DNA from: an uncultured Pirellula sp.
Lineage (GTDB): Bacteria > Planctomycetota > Planctomycetia > Pirellulales > Pirellulaceae
Length of the DNA stretch: 64,000 nt
Direction: 5' to 3'
Assembly: GCA_903892355.1 (NCBI GenBank)
Contig: CAITIE010000052.1
Location: 1-64,000 of the forward strand
In this document: positions 8,633-17,459 of the stretch, piece by piece
How the letters are laid out: each line of letters opens with the position of its first letter
How positions within the stretch are numbered: position 1 is the stretch's first letter
Program-made: the position numbers and the translations under genes
Notes under the pieces: generated by a model
Told to the model about the DNA's origin: nothing
The model's input: only the letters and a program-made list of their open reading frames with translations
The model's database searches: none

Positions 8633-9135
8633 GACAAACCTGTCTCAAGCGACTCATCAAAAAGGGAATTTTTACGATCTTGCGTTTTCCGAAGGGTTCG
8701 CAAGTATAGCCAGGGGTAAACTGGAATCAATGTCAAAACGGCATTCCGTGCTAACCGAAAGGGGCAGAGCAGGGCAAATCACGCGAAACTACAAGCCGAG
8801 TCGGGCTGTGTTTTGCCAGCAACCAAGGGGACTTGGGGGCTGGATAGCTAGGGGAAAGCGTCCAAATTCTGACTCTTCGGTGGTTTTCGTCGGTGGTTTT
8901 CGTCGGTACCATGCCACCAAAACGATGCCACCAAAGCCATGCCCCCGAAAACTGGAAAACACAGTGAGTTCGATCCTCGGTAGGCCTTCCCCAATGGCCG
9001 ATAGACCGTCCCCGAAAGATTGCCCAAAACCCAACAATTGTGCAAATCCAACCGGGGGAGTAAACTGTTCCTCCGAATCCATAACCACCAACGCCGTAAA
9101 GACTTGCGGTTCATTCCCAAGTCGTTTCTGGAACC
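8633..9135. other. 503-bp divergent intergenic region with short repeats
   Basis: Lies between rpmB (minus) and the diadenylate cyclase gene (plus) and must hold both promoters, though I cannot place a clear -35/-10 pair. At 8879-8904 there are two perfect copies of ggtggttttcgtc. At 8911-8952 there are three imperfect copies of a 14-bp unit beginning atgccaccaaa. The open frames crossing it show no protein-like features and I call no gene. Confidence 0.6.
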
Positions 9136-10080
9136 ATGAGCACGCAGAAGTTTACTAGGGAATTCTCGAGCGTCGTGGAGGCGGCAGGCAATTTGGCGTT
9201 GGAAATCAAAGCCGACGCAGTTCTGTTCTTGCTCGATGGTGCGACCGACTGGGAACGCCTCCGCGATTTAATCCCATCGGAAATCGGCCGAATCCTCGTC
9301 GCCGCCGACCGAGAAGAAGATCTCGAAGCAGCAACCGGGTTCGGTTTGACCCCTCTGGTGCTCAACAAAGAGGACTCCCCCCTCTTGGAGCGGTTGCAGC
9401 ACGCTCTCTTGGAAGCGGTCGCCGACGAACTACTCGCCAGCCACTGCGACGTGGTCGCTGTGTATTGCGGGTTCGAAGCCAATCGCATGGATTCGATCAG
9501 CATCATTAAGCTCGATGAACGGATGAGGCGTTTCACCAGCCGCGATTTGCAACGCTTGGAAACCGCAGTCCCGCTGAACAACTTGAAGATCGTTATCGAC
9601 TTAGCCGTCCAAATTGGTCGAGAAGGACGCGAAGGCAAAAAGGTCGGAACTCTGTTCATTGTCGGGGATACCCGCAAGGTGATGACGCACTGCAAAGACA
9701 GTGGCTTTGATCCCCTCAAAGGGTACAGCCGCAAAAGTCGGAATTTGCATGATCCCCGAGTCCGCGAAGACATCAAAGAAATCGCTCAGATGGATGGCGC
9801 CTTTGTGGTCTCTCCTGATGCCGTTGTCGAACGCTCTCGCCAGATCATCGAAGTGCTGCATGAGAACCTGCAACTTTCCAAAGGCTTGGGTGCCCGACAT
9901 TGGGCTGCCGCTGCAATCAGTCAACGGACCAAGGCCATCGCGATTGTGGTGAGCCAATCGAGCGGTACCGTACGGGTGTTTCAAAATGGTATGCTCGTTT
10001 TGCGTATTGAACCGATGGACCAAGCGGTCAAGTGGCAGGAGTTTAACTTTGAGCCACCTCCGAACGAAGCCTCCGATTGA
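9136..10080 (+). CDS. diadenylate cyclase, DacZ-like (c-di-AMP synthase)
   Basis: 314 residues. The C-terminal domain (about 145-290) is a DisA_N/DAC domain, which joins two ATP into cyclic di-AMP in the cytoplasm. The DGA motif is at 220-222. The second motif, normally R-H-R, reads R254-H255-W256 in the context GARHWAAAAIS. The S-S-G-T-V-R-V segment that follows is as expected. The N-terminal 110 residues form an alpha/beta domain resembling the pyruvate-kinase C-terminal-like domain that precedes DAC in archaeal DacZ. There is no membrane helix (unlike CdaA) and no HhH DNA-binding domain (unlike DisA). An SDR gene follows after 20 bp. The R-to-W change leaves activity to be proven, because the last Arg helps bind ATP in known cyclases. 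Confidence 0.85.
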   Translation: MSTQKFTREFSSVVEAAGNLALEIKADAVLFLLDGATDWERLRDLIPSEIGRILVAADREEDLEAATGFGLTPLVLNKEDSPLLERLQHALLEAVADELLASHCDVVAVYCGFEANRMDSISIIKLDERMRRFTSRDLQRLETAVPLNNLKIVIDLAVQIGREGREGKKVGTLFIVGDTRKVMTHCKDSGFDPLKGYSRKSRNLHDPRVREDIKEIAQMDGAFVVSPDAVVERSRQIIEVLHENLQLSKGLGARHWAAAAISQRTKAIAIVVSQSSGTVRVFQNGMLVLRIEPMDQAVKWQEFNFEPPPNEASD

Positions 10081-10100
10081 TCGGTCGATGAGTAGTTTTT

Positions 10101-10991
10101 ATGACTAGTTTGGAGCAACATGGCCGATCCGACCCGAACAATCGCGGCGGATCAAAATCCCCCTTCGTCGCGGTTGTTACCGGTTCCAGCAGCGGGATCG
10201 GACGTGCCATTGCGATTGAGTTCGCATCGCGTGGTGCCGCTGTTCTATTGCACGGTCGCAGCAACCTCGCGGGAATAGAACAAACAGTCCAAGCCATCGA
10301 GTCCCTTGACCAGCAGGCGCGCACGCAAACCCGCGTCATCATGGCGGATATTCAGTGCCCGCAAGCCACTTACGCGTTGGTCAAATCCGCATTTGCATGG
10401 CACGGCTACGTCGATGCTTGGGTGCACGCAGCAGGTGCCGATGTATTGACGGGTGAGTCCCGAGGCTGGAGCTTTGAGCGAAAACTTCGCGAACTCTGGG
10501 CCACCGATGTCCATAGCACCCTGATGCTGAGCCGCCTGGTGGCTCGCTACATGCTCCACCAAAATCTTCCACATCGGACACTACCTTCGATGGTTCATCT
10601 GGGATGGGATCAAGCCGACGAAGGGATGGAAGGGGACAGCGGCCAATACTTCTGTGCTGTGAAATCCGCTGTGAATGCGTTTTCAAAAAGTCTTGCCAAA
10701 TCGTATGCGCCACGGATTCGAGTTAATTGCATCCTCCCAGGTTGGATCAAAACGGATTGGGGGGAATTGACCTCCGTTGAATGGAACGAACGCGCATGTG
10801 GCGAATCTCTGCTCGAGCGATGGGGGACGGCCGACGATGTAGCTCGCATCACAGCCGCTATCAGCATGGGTGATGGAGAGTTCATCAACGGACAATCCAT
10901 CTCGGTAAACGGTGGTCGCAACGCCGGTTCATGGACAGCTCGTAGCCACATCACGCATGACCATCGCCCCAACGTGTGGCCATCGTCTTGA
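10101..10991 (+). CDS. short-chain dehydrogenase/reductase family protein with degenerate active site
   Basis: 296 residues with a Rossmann fold. The cofactor motif TGSSSGIG is at 27-34, there is an HAAG stretch near 109-112, and the LPGWIKT segment near 212-218 is typical of SDRs. The catalytic Y-x-x-x-K has become F184-C-A-V-K188, with a Tyr only one residue early at 183. The region where the catalytic Ser should be (about 168-169, in MVHLGWDQ) has none. Nucleotide binding is therefore likely, but the classical reaction is doubtful. The start lies 20 bp after the c-di-AMP synthase stop, so the two are probably co-transcribed. Confidence 0.8.
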   Translation: MTSLEQHGRSDPNNRGGSKSPFVAVVTGSSSGIGRAIAIEFASRGAAVLLHGRSNLAGIEQTVQAIESLDQQARTQTRVIMADIQCPQATYALVKSAFAWHGYVDAWVHAAGADVLTGESRGWSFERKLRELWATDVHSTLMLSRLVARYMLHQNLPHRTLPSMVHLGWDQADEGMEGDSGQYFCAVKSAVNAFSKSLAKSYAPRIRVNCILPGWIKTDWGELTSVEWNERACGESLLERWGTADDVARITAAISMGDGEFINGQSISVNGGRNAGSWTARSHITHDHRPNVWPSS

Positions 10992-11101
10992 GAATCAGAG
11001 TCCGGAACGAGTTGAAATAGCCGGTGCGTTTTTAGAATTTGGGTATACTACGGAACCTTCCAATTCCCTGAAGTATCCTCCAACTTCGATCGTCACGTTC
11101 T

Positions 11102-14100
11102 ATGGCCCCGATCCGACGACTCCTCGCTGCGAACCGAAGCGAGATTGCTATCCGTATTTTCCGCAGCGCGCATGAGCTAGCGATTCGAACTGTCGCGATT
11201 TACTCCCACGAAGATCGATTCGCATTGCATCGATTCAAAGCGGACGAAGCATACCCGATCGGAAAGCCCGGGGAGCCAATCCGATCGTATTTGGACATCG
11301 AAGGAATCGTTCGGCTATGTCGCGATAACAAGATCGATGCGGTTCACCCTGGATATGGATTCCTCTCTGAGAATGCCGAGTTTGCGAGAGCTCTCCGTGA
11401 AGAAGGGATCATGTTTATCGGTCCGAGCGTCGAAGCACTCGAGATGCTCGGCGATAAAGTTGCTGCGCGTGAAATCGCCAAAAAGGTGGGGGTACCCGTC
11501 TTGGACGGCTCATCCGCTGCCGTCCGAAACCTCCAAGAAGCGATCGAACTGGGGCGTACGATGGGCTATCCGATCATGCTCAAAGCGTCGAAGGGTGGCG
11601 GAGGGCGAGGGATGCGCGTGGTCGAATCCGAAGACCAACTGGCCACCAATCTCGAACAAGCCCAACGCGAATCGAAGAATGCATTCGGTAGCGACGAAGT
11701 CTTTCTCGAAAAACTGGTCTCTCGCGCTCGCCACCTTGAAGTTCAAATCCTAGGGGATCAATTCGGAAATCTGATCCACTTGCATGAACGAGACTGCTCA
11801 GTGCAGCGCCGCCACCAAAAGGTTGTGGAATTGGCACCCGCTCCAAACCTCTCCAAACAAGTCGCCTCGCAGTTGCACGAAGCTGCACTCGCCATCGGGC
11901 GCGAAGTGGGCTACTACTGCGCGGGAACCGTCGAATTCCTACTCGACACGGACACCAACAAGTTCTACTTCATTGAGGTCAATCCTCGTATCCAAGTTGA
12001 GCATACGGTCACGGAGGAAGTAACCGGGATCGACTTGATACGCTCCCAAATTCTTGTTTCCTGCGGAGAGAAACTCGGCAACGAAGCCCTCGGATTGCCA
12101 CTACAGAACGAAGTCAATGTTGTTGGCAGCGCAATCCAATGCCGAGTTACCACCGAGGACCCCAGCAACCAATTCCGACCCGATTACGGACGGATCACTC
12201 ACTACCGAAGCGCCGGTGGCCTTGGGATCCGATTGGATGCCGGCAGCGCGTTTAGCGGCGCCGTCGTGAATCCATTCTACGATTCGCTGTTGGTCAAAGT
12301 CACCGCTCGCGGTCGCAACCTATCCGAGGCTGCAGCACGAATGGAACGCTGCCTCCAAGAGTTCCGAATTCGAGGCGTGAAAACCAATATCCCTTTCCTG
12401 ATCTCATTGATCACCCATCCTACCTTCCTGGCAGGAGAGGCGACCACCAGGATGATCGACAAAACCCCGGAACTCTTTGAACTTCCCAAACGACGCGACC
12501 GCGCTACCCGCATCCTACGATTCATCGCTGACACACTCGTCAATGGAAACAAACTGGTCGACAACACTTCGGTCAAGATCCGCCGCGAACCCGCGATCGT
12601 TCCGACCTGCGATAATTCCAAGCCTATCCCCGATGGCTATCGTCAGAAATTCCTCAAGCTAGGTGCTCAGGACTTCTGTCAGTCCATCCGAAATTCCAAG
12701 GAATTGTTGCTGACCGATACTACGATGCGCGATGCGCACCAATCCCTTCTGGCAACTCGGTTCCGAACCTACGACATGCTCAAGGTGGCCGATGCCTACT
12801 CTCGACTCGCCCCCGATTTATTCTCGTTGGAAATGTGGGGTGGAGCCACCTTCGACACCTCCATGCGTTTCCTTCGGGAAAGCCCCTGGCAACGCCTTGC
12901 AGACCTTCGTGAAAAGATCCCGAACCTCCTATTTCAAATGCTGCTTCGAGCTTCGAACGCCGTCGGATACACCAATTATCCGGACAATATCGTTCGTGCA
13001 TTCGTCAAAGAAGCTGCCTCGGCGGGCGTCGATATCTTCCGCGTTTTCGACGCGCTCAACTGGACCGAAAACATGCGCGTCGCCATGGATGCCGTCGTCG
13101 AATCGGGCATGATCTGCGAGGCTGCGATCTGCTATACGGGCGACATTCTCAATCCGAAACGACAGAAATACTCCCTCAAGTACTACGTCGACCTCGCGAA
13201 GGAACTGCAACGGATGGGAGCGCACATCCTCGCCATCAAAGACATGGCGGGACTCTGCAAGCCTGCTGCAGCGAGATTGCTCGTATCCACGCTTCGACAG
13301 GAATTAGAGATCCCCATCCATTTCCATACTCACGATACGGCAGGGATCCAAGCATCCTCCATCCTAAACGCCGCCGACGAAGGATTGGAAATCGCAGATG
13401 GTGCCGTTGCATCGATGTCAGGGGGAACGTCACAAGTCAACTTGAACACGCTGGTCGAAGCGCTTCGGTTTTCGAAACGGGAAAGCCGCCTCGACACTGA
13501 TGCACTCACTCAATTGTCCGAGTACTGGAAATCAGTCCGGCAATTCTACGCTCCTTTCGAAGGTGAGTCGTTGGTCGCTGCAGGAGACCTGTACCAACAT
13601 GAAATGCCCGGCGGCCAATACACGAATTTGTTCCAACAAGCCAAAGCATTGGGGCTTTCTCACCGTTGGGATCAAGTCTGCAAAATGTACGCGGCGGCCA
13701 ACGAAATGCTCGGGGATATCGTCAAGGTTACTCCGACCAGCAAGGCCGTTGGAGACTTGGCCCTTTTTATGGTCGCAAACGATTTAACCGCCGAGGACGT
13801 CGCCAACGGTGTTCGTGAACTGGCTTATCCAGGTTCCGTTTTGGACCTGGTCGGTGGCATGATGGGACAACCCCCAGGTGGATTTCCCGAGAAAGTCAAA
13901 CGTGCCATCCTCCGAAACAATCCGGAGGTGAACTCACGCCCCGGTGAAACGCTCCCCGACCATGACTTCGCAGCAACTGAGAATCATCTCGAATCGAAGA
14001 TCGGTCGACCACCTACCATGCAAGAAACGGTAACCAGCGCGTTGTATCCTAAGGTCTTTGATGAGTTTATGACCCATCTCAAGGACTATGGCGATGTGTC

Positions 14101-14545
14101 GCTTTTGCCTACCCCGATCTTCTTCTACGGCCCCAGTCTCGGCGAAGAGTTTTCGGTGGATATCGAATCAGGAAAACGATTGATCATCAAGTTCCTCGCC
14201 GTGGGTGAACCCCGGCCCGATGGCGTTCGAACCGTCTTCTTCGAATTGAACGGGCAACCCCGCGAAGTCGAAGTGGTCGATCGCTCCATCGAAACCAAAG
14301 CCGCGAAACGAACCAAAGCGGATCCAAACGATCCAACCCATGTGGCGGCAGCCATGCCCGGCATGGTGATCGGAGTTGCGATCACCCAAGGCGCGAAAGT
14401 GACCAAGGGACAAAAACTCCTTTCGCTCGAGGCCATGAAGATGGAAACAGTCCTCAACGCTGAGCGGGATGGAGAAGTCGCCCAACTCCTCGTCCAATCG
14501 GGCAGCCAAGTCGAGGCAGGTGATCTGTTGCTGGTCCTCAAATAA
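11102..14545 (+). CDS. pyc: pyruvate carboxylase
   Basis: 1147 residues, full length for a single-chain pyruvate carboxylase, which makes oxaloacetate from pyruvate, bicarbonate and ATP in the cytoplasm. Domains in order: biotin carboxylase (1-450, with LAANRSEIAIRI at the start, the ATP-grasp loop KGGGGRGM, and EVNPRIQVEHTVTE), carboxyltransferase (about 530-800, DTTMRDAHQS and FRVFDALN), PYC/OADA domain, and C-terminal biotinyl domain with biotin-lysine K1113 in EAMKMET. All expected motifs are intact. It starts 110 bp after the SDR gene, with ATG at 11102. A hairpin plus T-run follows its stop. With PpdK and Mqo nearby it supplies the anaplerotic arm of the pyruvate/oxaloacetate node. Confidence 0.97.
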   Translation: MAPIRRLLAANRSEIAIRIFRSAHELAIRTVAIYSHEDRFALHRFKADEAYPIGKPGEPIRSYLDIEGIVRLCRDNKIDAVHPGYGFLSENAEFARALREEGIMFIGPSVEALEMLGDKVAAREIAKKVGVPVLDGSSAAVRNLQEAIELGRTMGYPIMLKASKGGGGRGMRVVESEDQLATNLEQAQRESKNAFGSDEVFLEKLVSRARHLEVQILGDQFGNLIHLHERDCSVQRRHQKVVELAPAPNLSKQVASQLHEAALAIGREVGYYCAGTVEFLLDTDTNKFYFIEVNPRIQVEHTVTEEVTGIDLIRSQILVSCGEKLGNEALGLPLQNEVNVVGSAIQCRVTTEDPSNQFRPDYGRITHYRSAGGLGIRLDAGSAFSGAVVNPFYDSLLVKVTARGRNLSEAAARMERCLQEFRIRGVKTNIPFLISLITHPTFLAGEATTRMIDKTPELFELPKRRDRATRILRFIADTLVNGNKLVDNTSVKIRREPAIVPTCDNSKPIPDGYRQKFLKLGAQDFCQSIRNSKELLLTDTTMRDAHQSLLATRFRTYDMLKVADAYSRLAPDLFSLEMWGGATFDTSMRFLRESPWQRLADLREKIPNLLFQMLLRASNAVGYTNYPDNIVRAFVKEAASAGVDIFRVFDALNWTENMRVAMDAVVESGMICEAAICYTGDILNPKRQKYSLKYYVDLAKELQRMGAHILAIKDMAGLCKPAAARLLVSTLRQELEIPIHFHTHDTAGIQASSILNAADEGLEIADGAVASMSGGTSQVNLNTLVEALRFSKRESRLDTDALTQLSEYWKSVRQFYAPFEGESLVAAGDLYQHEMPGGQYTNLFQQAKALGLSHRWDQVCKMYAAANEMLGDIVKVTPTSKAVGDLALFMVANDLTAEDVANGVRELAYPGSVLDLVGGMMGQPPGGFPEKVKRAILRNNPEVNSRPGETLPDHDFAATENHLESKIGRPPTMQETVTSALYPKVFDEFMTHLKDYGDVSLLPTPIFFYGPSLGEEFSVDIESGKRLIIKFLAVGEPRPDGVRTVFFELNGQPREVEVVDRSIETKAAKRTKADPNDPTHVAAAMPGMVIGVAITQGAKVTKGQKLLSLEAMKMETVLNAERDGEVAQLLVQSGSQVEAGDLLLVLK

Positions 14546-14569
14546 TCGTAGACGACGTTACGGTGGCTT

Positions 14570-14602
14570 CAACGGGACCAACGGATGTTCCCGTTGTTTT
14601 TC
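14570..14602 (+). terminator. intrinsic terminator after pyc
   Basis: Perfect 8-bp stem caacggga (14570-14577) with tcccgttg (14589-14596), an 11-nt loop, then five T (14597-14601). It sits 25 bp past the pyc stop and 33 bp before the convergent mqo stop. Confidence 0.8.
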
Positions 14603-14634
14603 GGCAGGGCAGGTTGGGTTCCCCTGGACGGAAG

Positions 14635-16137
14635 CTATTGCCCAATCTGGAGCAACTCCTCGGCCTTCGCTGCCGATTTCGCAAACAACCCCGCACTGGA
14701 GGCTCGCTTGATGTCCTCATCGTAGGTTGGAATCATCTGCTTCATGCGTGCATGCCCATCGGTCGAATCCAACAATTGGGGTAAACAGATTTTGATAACT
14801 TCGAGCGCGATGCTGACGGAAACCGATGCGCCGGGCGACGCCCCCAATAAGGCAGCAAGCGACCCACCCGCAGCGCGGAAGACTTCGGTCCCAAAGTAAA
14901 CTGCCCCGCGATCTTGTTTTTTGATGGTTTGCACCCGAATACCAGCCTCCACCAACCTCCAGTCTTGTTGGTTAGCCATGGGATAGAATCCTCGCAGAGC
15001 CGCCATGCGATGGTCCATGCTCTGCAACGCCTGGCCGACGAGATACCTCACCAGCGCTCGGTTGTGAATCGCCGAACGCAGGAGGGTGCTGATGTTGCTC
15101 AGTTGGACCGAGCCAGGAAGATCTGTCCATCGACCGCTGTTCTTGAGGAACTTCGTTGTCCACGACCCAAACGGGCCAAACATTAATTGCCGACGGCCAT
15201 CGAGCCTGCGAATGTCTAAATGGGGAGCACCAAGGCTCGGTGACGCGGGAGGTGTCGTGCCGTAAACCTTAGCGTTGTGCCTATCACAAATTTCCGAATC
15301 ATCGCAAACGAGCCACTGACCCCCGATAGGAAACCCACCTAGCCCAGCAACTTCAGGCAACCCCGTGGTTTGAAGCAATGGCAGACTTCCTCCGCCTGCA
15401 CCTACGAATACAAATTTGGAGCGATGCGATTTCATCTCGCCAGACTTGAGGCATTGAACCACCAACTCCCACGCTTGCCCCACATGCCGTACTCGAACGA
15501 CGCGATGCCCCGTTGCGATGCTGCATCGATCTTGATCCGCCAACCATAGCAATAATTCGCGTGCGAGCTGACCGAAATTCACTTCTGTGCCACGTTCCAT
15601 CCTCGTCGCAGCGACCGGTACAGATCCTCGGCCTTCCATCACCAGCGGCGCCCACTCCCCGATGCGAGCTCCATCGATGGTCAACTCCATCGCACGGAAG
15701 AAATGATGCTCCACCATCGCGGCATGGCGAGCCCGAAGGAAATCGACATCGTCGGCACCGTGGACAAAACCGATATGCGGGACCGCATGGATAAACGCCT
15801 TTGGATCCCCAACCATACCGCTTGCAACCGCATAGCTCCAAAATTGCTTAGAGTGTTCGAACTGCTCAAAGATCCCCAAGGCCCGATCGATCTTGACACT
15901 CCCGTCGGCTTCACGAGCCGGTGTGTAGCTGATCTCACATAGCCCTGCATGTCCCGTGCCCGCGTTGTTCCAACCATCGGAAGATTCTTGCGACAACCCA
16001 CCAGCGACCTCGAAGACCTGAACCGACAGTCCTGGGTCGAGTCGTTTCACTATCGCGGCGAGGCTCGCAGACATGATCCCGCTGCCGATCAATACGATAT
16101 CGGAATCTGAACGGTGCATCGAATGAACCTCAATCAC
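14635..16137 (-). CDS. mqo: malate:quinone oxidoreductase
   Basis: 500 residues, normal for Mqo. This FAD enzyme at the inner face of the membrane oxidises malate to oxaloacetate and passes electrons to quinone. The N-terminus has the dinucleotide motif IVLIGSGIMSASLA, followed by the family segment GLSQESSDGWNNAGTGHAGLCE and later VPVAATRMERGTEVNFG. The C-terminus keeps LLGASPGASVS. The longest start is GTG 16135-16137, whose GTGA overlaps the stop of the upstream binding-protein gene. ATG at 16119 is an alternative six codons in. The overlap suggests translation coupled to a solute-binding lipoprotein, which is unusual. Confidence 0.94.
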   Translation of the reverse strand: MIEVHSMHRSDSDIVLIGSGIMSASLAAIVKRLDPGLSVQVFEVAGGLSQESSDGWNNAGTGHAGLCEISYTPAREADGSVKIDRALGIFEQFEHSKQFWSYAVASGMVGDPKAFIHAVPHIGFVHGADDVDFLRARHAAMVEHHFFRAMELTIDGARIGEWAPLVMEGRGSVPVAATRMERGTEVNFGQLARELLLWLADQDRCSIATGHRVVRVRHVGQAWELVVQCLKSGEMKSHRSKFVFVGAGGGSLPLLQTTGLPEVAGLGGFPIGGQWLVCDDSEICDRHNAKVYGTTPPASPSLGAPHLDIRRLDGRRQLMFGPFGSWTTKFLKNSGRWTDLPGSVQLSNISTLLRSAIHNRALVRYLVGQALQSMDHRMAALRGFYPMANQQDWRLVEAGIRVQTIKKQDRGAVYFGTEVFRAAGGSLAALLGASPGASVSVSIALEVIKICLPQLLDSTDGHARMKQMIPTYDEDIKRASSAGLFAKSAAKAEELLQIGQ

Positions 16138-17159
16138 TGCTGAAATACCTGGAGCAACCTATCTCGCGTTTTTTCCCATGAATCCGCGGTCCGTTCAAAG
16201 TCCACCTCCGCCCATCGTACCCCATCGATTTGGACTCGCGACTTTTCCTTAGAGGTCGGCCACAAGGGGAAATGGGCGCTACTGCTCAACGTCAATCGCG
16301 ATTCGATTTTTTCGCTGCTTAAGTAATCAACCAGCGACCCTGCTGCGATTGGATGGGGTGCCTTATTGATCACTGCAAGCGTGTTGGGTAGGAACAATGT
16401 TCCAAATCCTCCTTCGTGCTGATCAGGAAACACCAATGCAACCGGCTTTCCATTCTCCTTTTCAATGATCGCGTCGTCGGTATCAGTCAGCCCCCAATCG
16501 AGTTCGCCCGATGCTACCGCCAAGGCGACTTGTTTGTTGCCCGCCAGTACAACTCCGTTCGATTTCACATCCGCAATCCAGGAATCCCAATTTTTGCTAT
16601 CACCCAGCGCATTCTTGGTTGTCGCTAAAACTGCCATGTGCGTCGCGGTCGTTCCATAAATAGGAAAGGCGAGTCCGCATTTTCCTTTCCATGGCTCATC
16701 GGCTAGTTCAGAAACTCGGCTAGGCCACCCCTTGGGGTCGACTCCCAGTTTCTCGGTATTGACGAGCAGGACCCGGGCTCGCGCTGCAAAACCGATCCAT
16801 GTTCCATCGTTGGCTCGATACCCTTTAGGCCAATCGCTCGGGATCGACCAACGCCGCGGTTGGAGAAGGCCTTGTTTCTGCAAACGTATGGTATGAAGGA
16901 TTTCATTATTCCAAAACACATCGCATCGTGGCTGCGATTTTTCCTGCTCGATCCGAGTCACCAGCCCGAGCGTCTTCGATGCCTCGACGTCGAATTGTCG
17001 GACCACCTCCGTGCCAGGATTGGCTCGCTCGTACGCATCCAAGATAGGCGCCGCGTATTCGCGATCCGAAGCGCAGTACAGAACGGCTGCATCCTCTTTT
17101 CTTGAAACGCATCCGCTCAACCCGCTCGCGAGTAGACATCCGACCAATCGAATCCACAT
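16134..17159 (-). CDS. ABC transporter substrate-binding lipoprotein, Fe(III)-type
   Basis: 341 residues from ATG 17157-17159, which opens a lipoprotein signal (hydrophobic core, then lipobox L-S-G-C at about 14-17). The mature part begins VLYCASDREYAAPIL and continues through the type-II periplasmic binding fold of the AfuA/FutA/FbpA group (Fe3+ or phosphonate-like ligands). The hydrophobic strand GLAFPIYGTTATHMAVLA and the segment GELDWGLTDTDDA are typical. No permease or ATPase gene is nearby. It overlaps mqo by four bases. Iron as the ligand is an inference from family likeness. The frame upstream to 17198 is probably not translated. Confidence 0.82.
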   Translation of the reverse strand: MWIRLVGCLLASGLSGCVSRKEDAAVLYCASDREYAAPILDAYERANPGTEVVRQFDVEASKTLGLVTRIEQEKSQPRCDVFWNNEILHTIRLQKQGLLQPRRWSIPSDWPKGYRANDGTWIGFAARARVLLVNTEKLGVDPKGWPSRVSELADEPWKGKCGLAFPIYGTTATHMAVLATTKNALGDSKNWDSWIADVKSNGVVLAGNKQVALAVASGELDWGLTDTDDAIIEKENGKPVALVFPDQHEGGFGTLFLPNTLAVINKAPHPIAAGSLVDYLSSEKIESRLTLSSSAHFPLWPTSKEKSRVQIDGVRWAEVDFERTADSWEKTRDRLLQVFQQ

Positions 17160-17341
17160 TTTGTTTGCTTGGGTATGGGGCCGTACAATCGTTACCAACG
17201 GAAAACCCTACTTTCATTGAGGGAGGCAGGCTTCGGAATCACTTGATTGTACGCACTTGTCGGATCGGATCGAACTAGGATCGAAAAGAACGTGAGTTGC
17301 CACAACAATGGCAAACGAATCTCATGATTCCTTTCCCCCAG

Positions 17342-17384
17342 TGGCGAGGTTAACTCGTGTGAGTTTTCCTCGCCATTTTTATTG
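17342..17384 (+). terminator. plus-strand intrinsic terminator with no upstream gene
   Basis: An extended hairpin: tggcgagg (17342-17349) pairs with cctcgcca (17368-17375), then a TT/TT internal loop, then aactc pairs with gagtt around a GTGT tetraloop. A T-run (17376-17380 plus ATT) follows. It points rightwards, but both neighbouring genes are on the minus strand, so it should end a transcript starting within about 17160-17340. A small hairpin (ttgccac/gtggcaa-like, near 17295-17315) lies upstream. It may mark a small RNA. Confidence 0.65.
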
Positions 17385-17431
17385 GATAAAATAAAAAACT
17401 GCTCCCACAAACCATGTCGCGGGAGCAGTTT
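17385..17431 (-). terminator. intrinsic terminator of ppdK
   Basis: Read on the minus strand, a perfect 11-bp stem (17421-17431 with 17396-17406, aaactgctccc/gggagcagttt) closes a 14-nt loop and is followed by TTTTTATTTTA. It begins 29 bp after the ppdK stop. Confidence 0.9.
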
Positions 17432-17459
17432 CAGACTCTTTAAAGCGATCTACGAACCA

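Noticed and set aside
8631-9158. 175-residue plus-strand ORF before the cyclase gene
   Set aside because: No coding signals or ribosome site; it spans the shared promoter region and overlaps the cyclase start.
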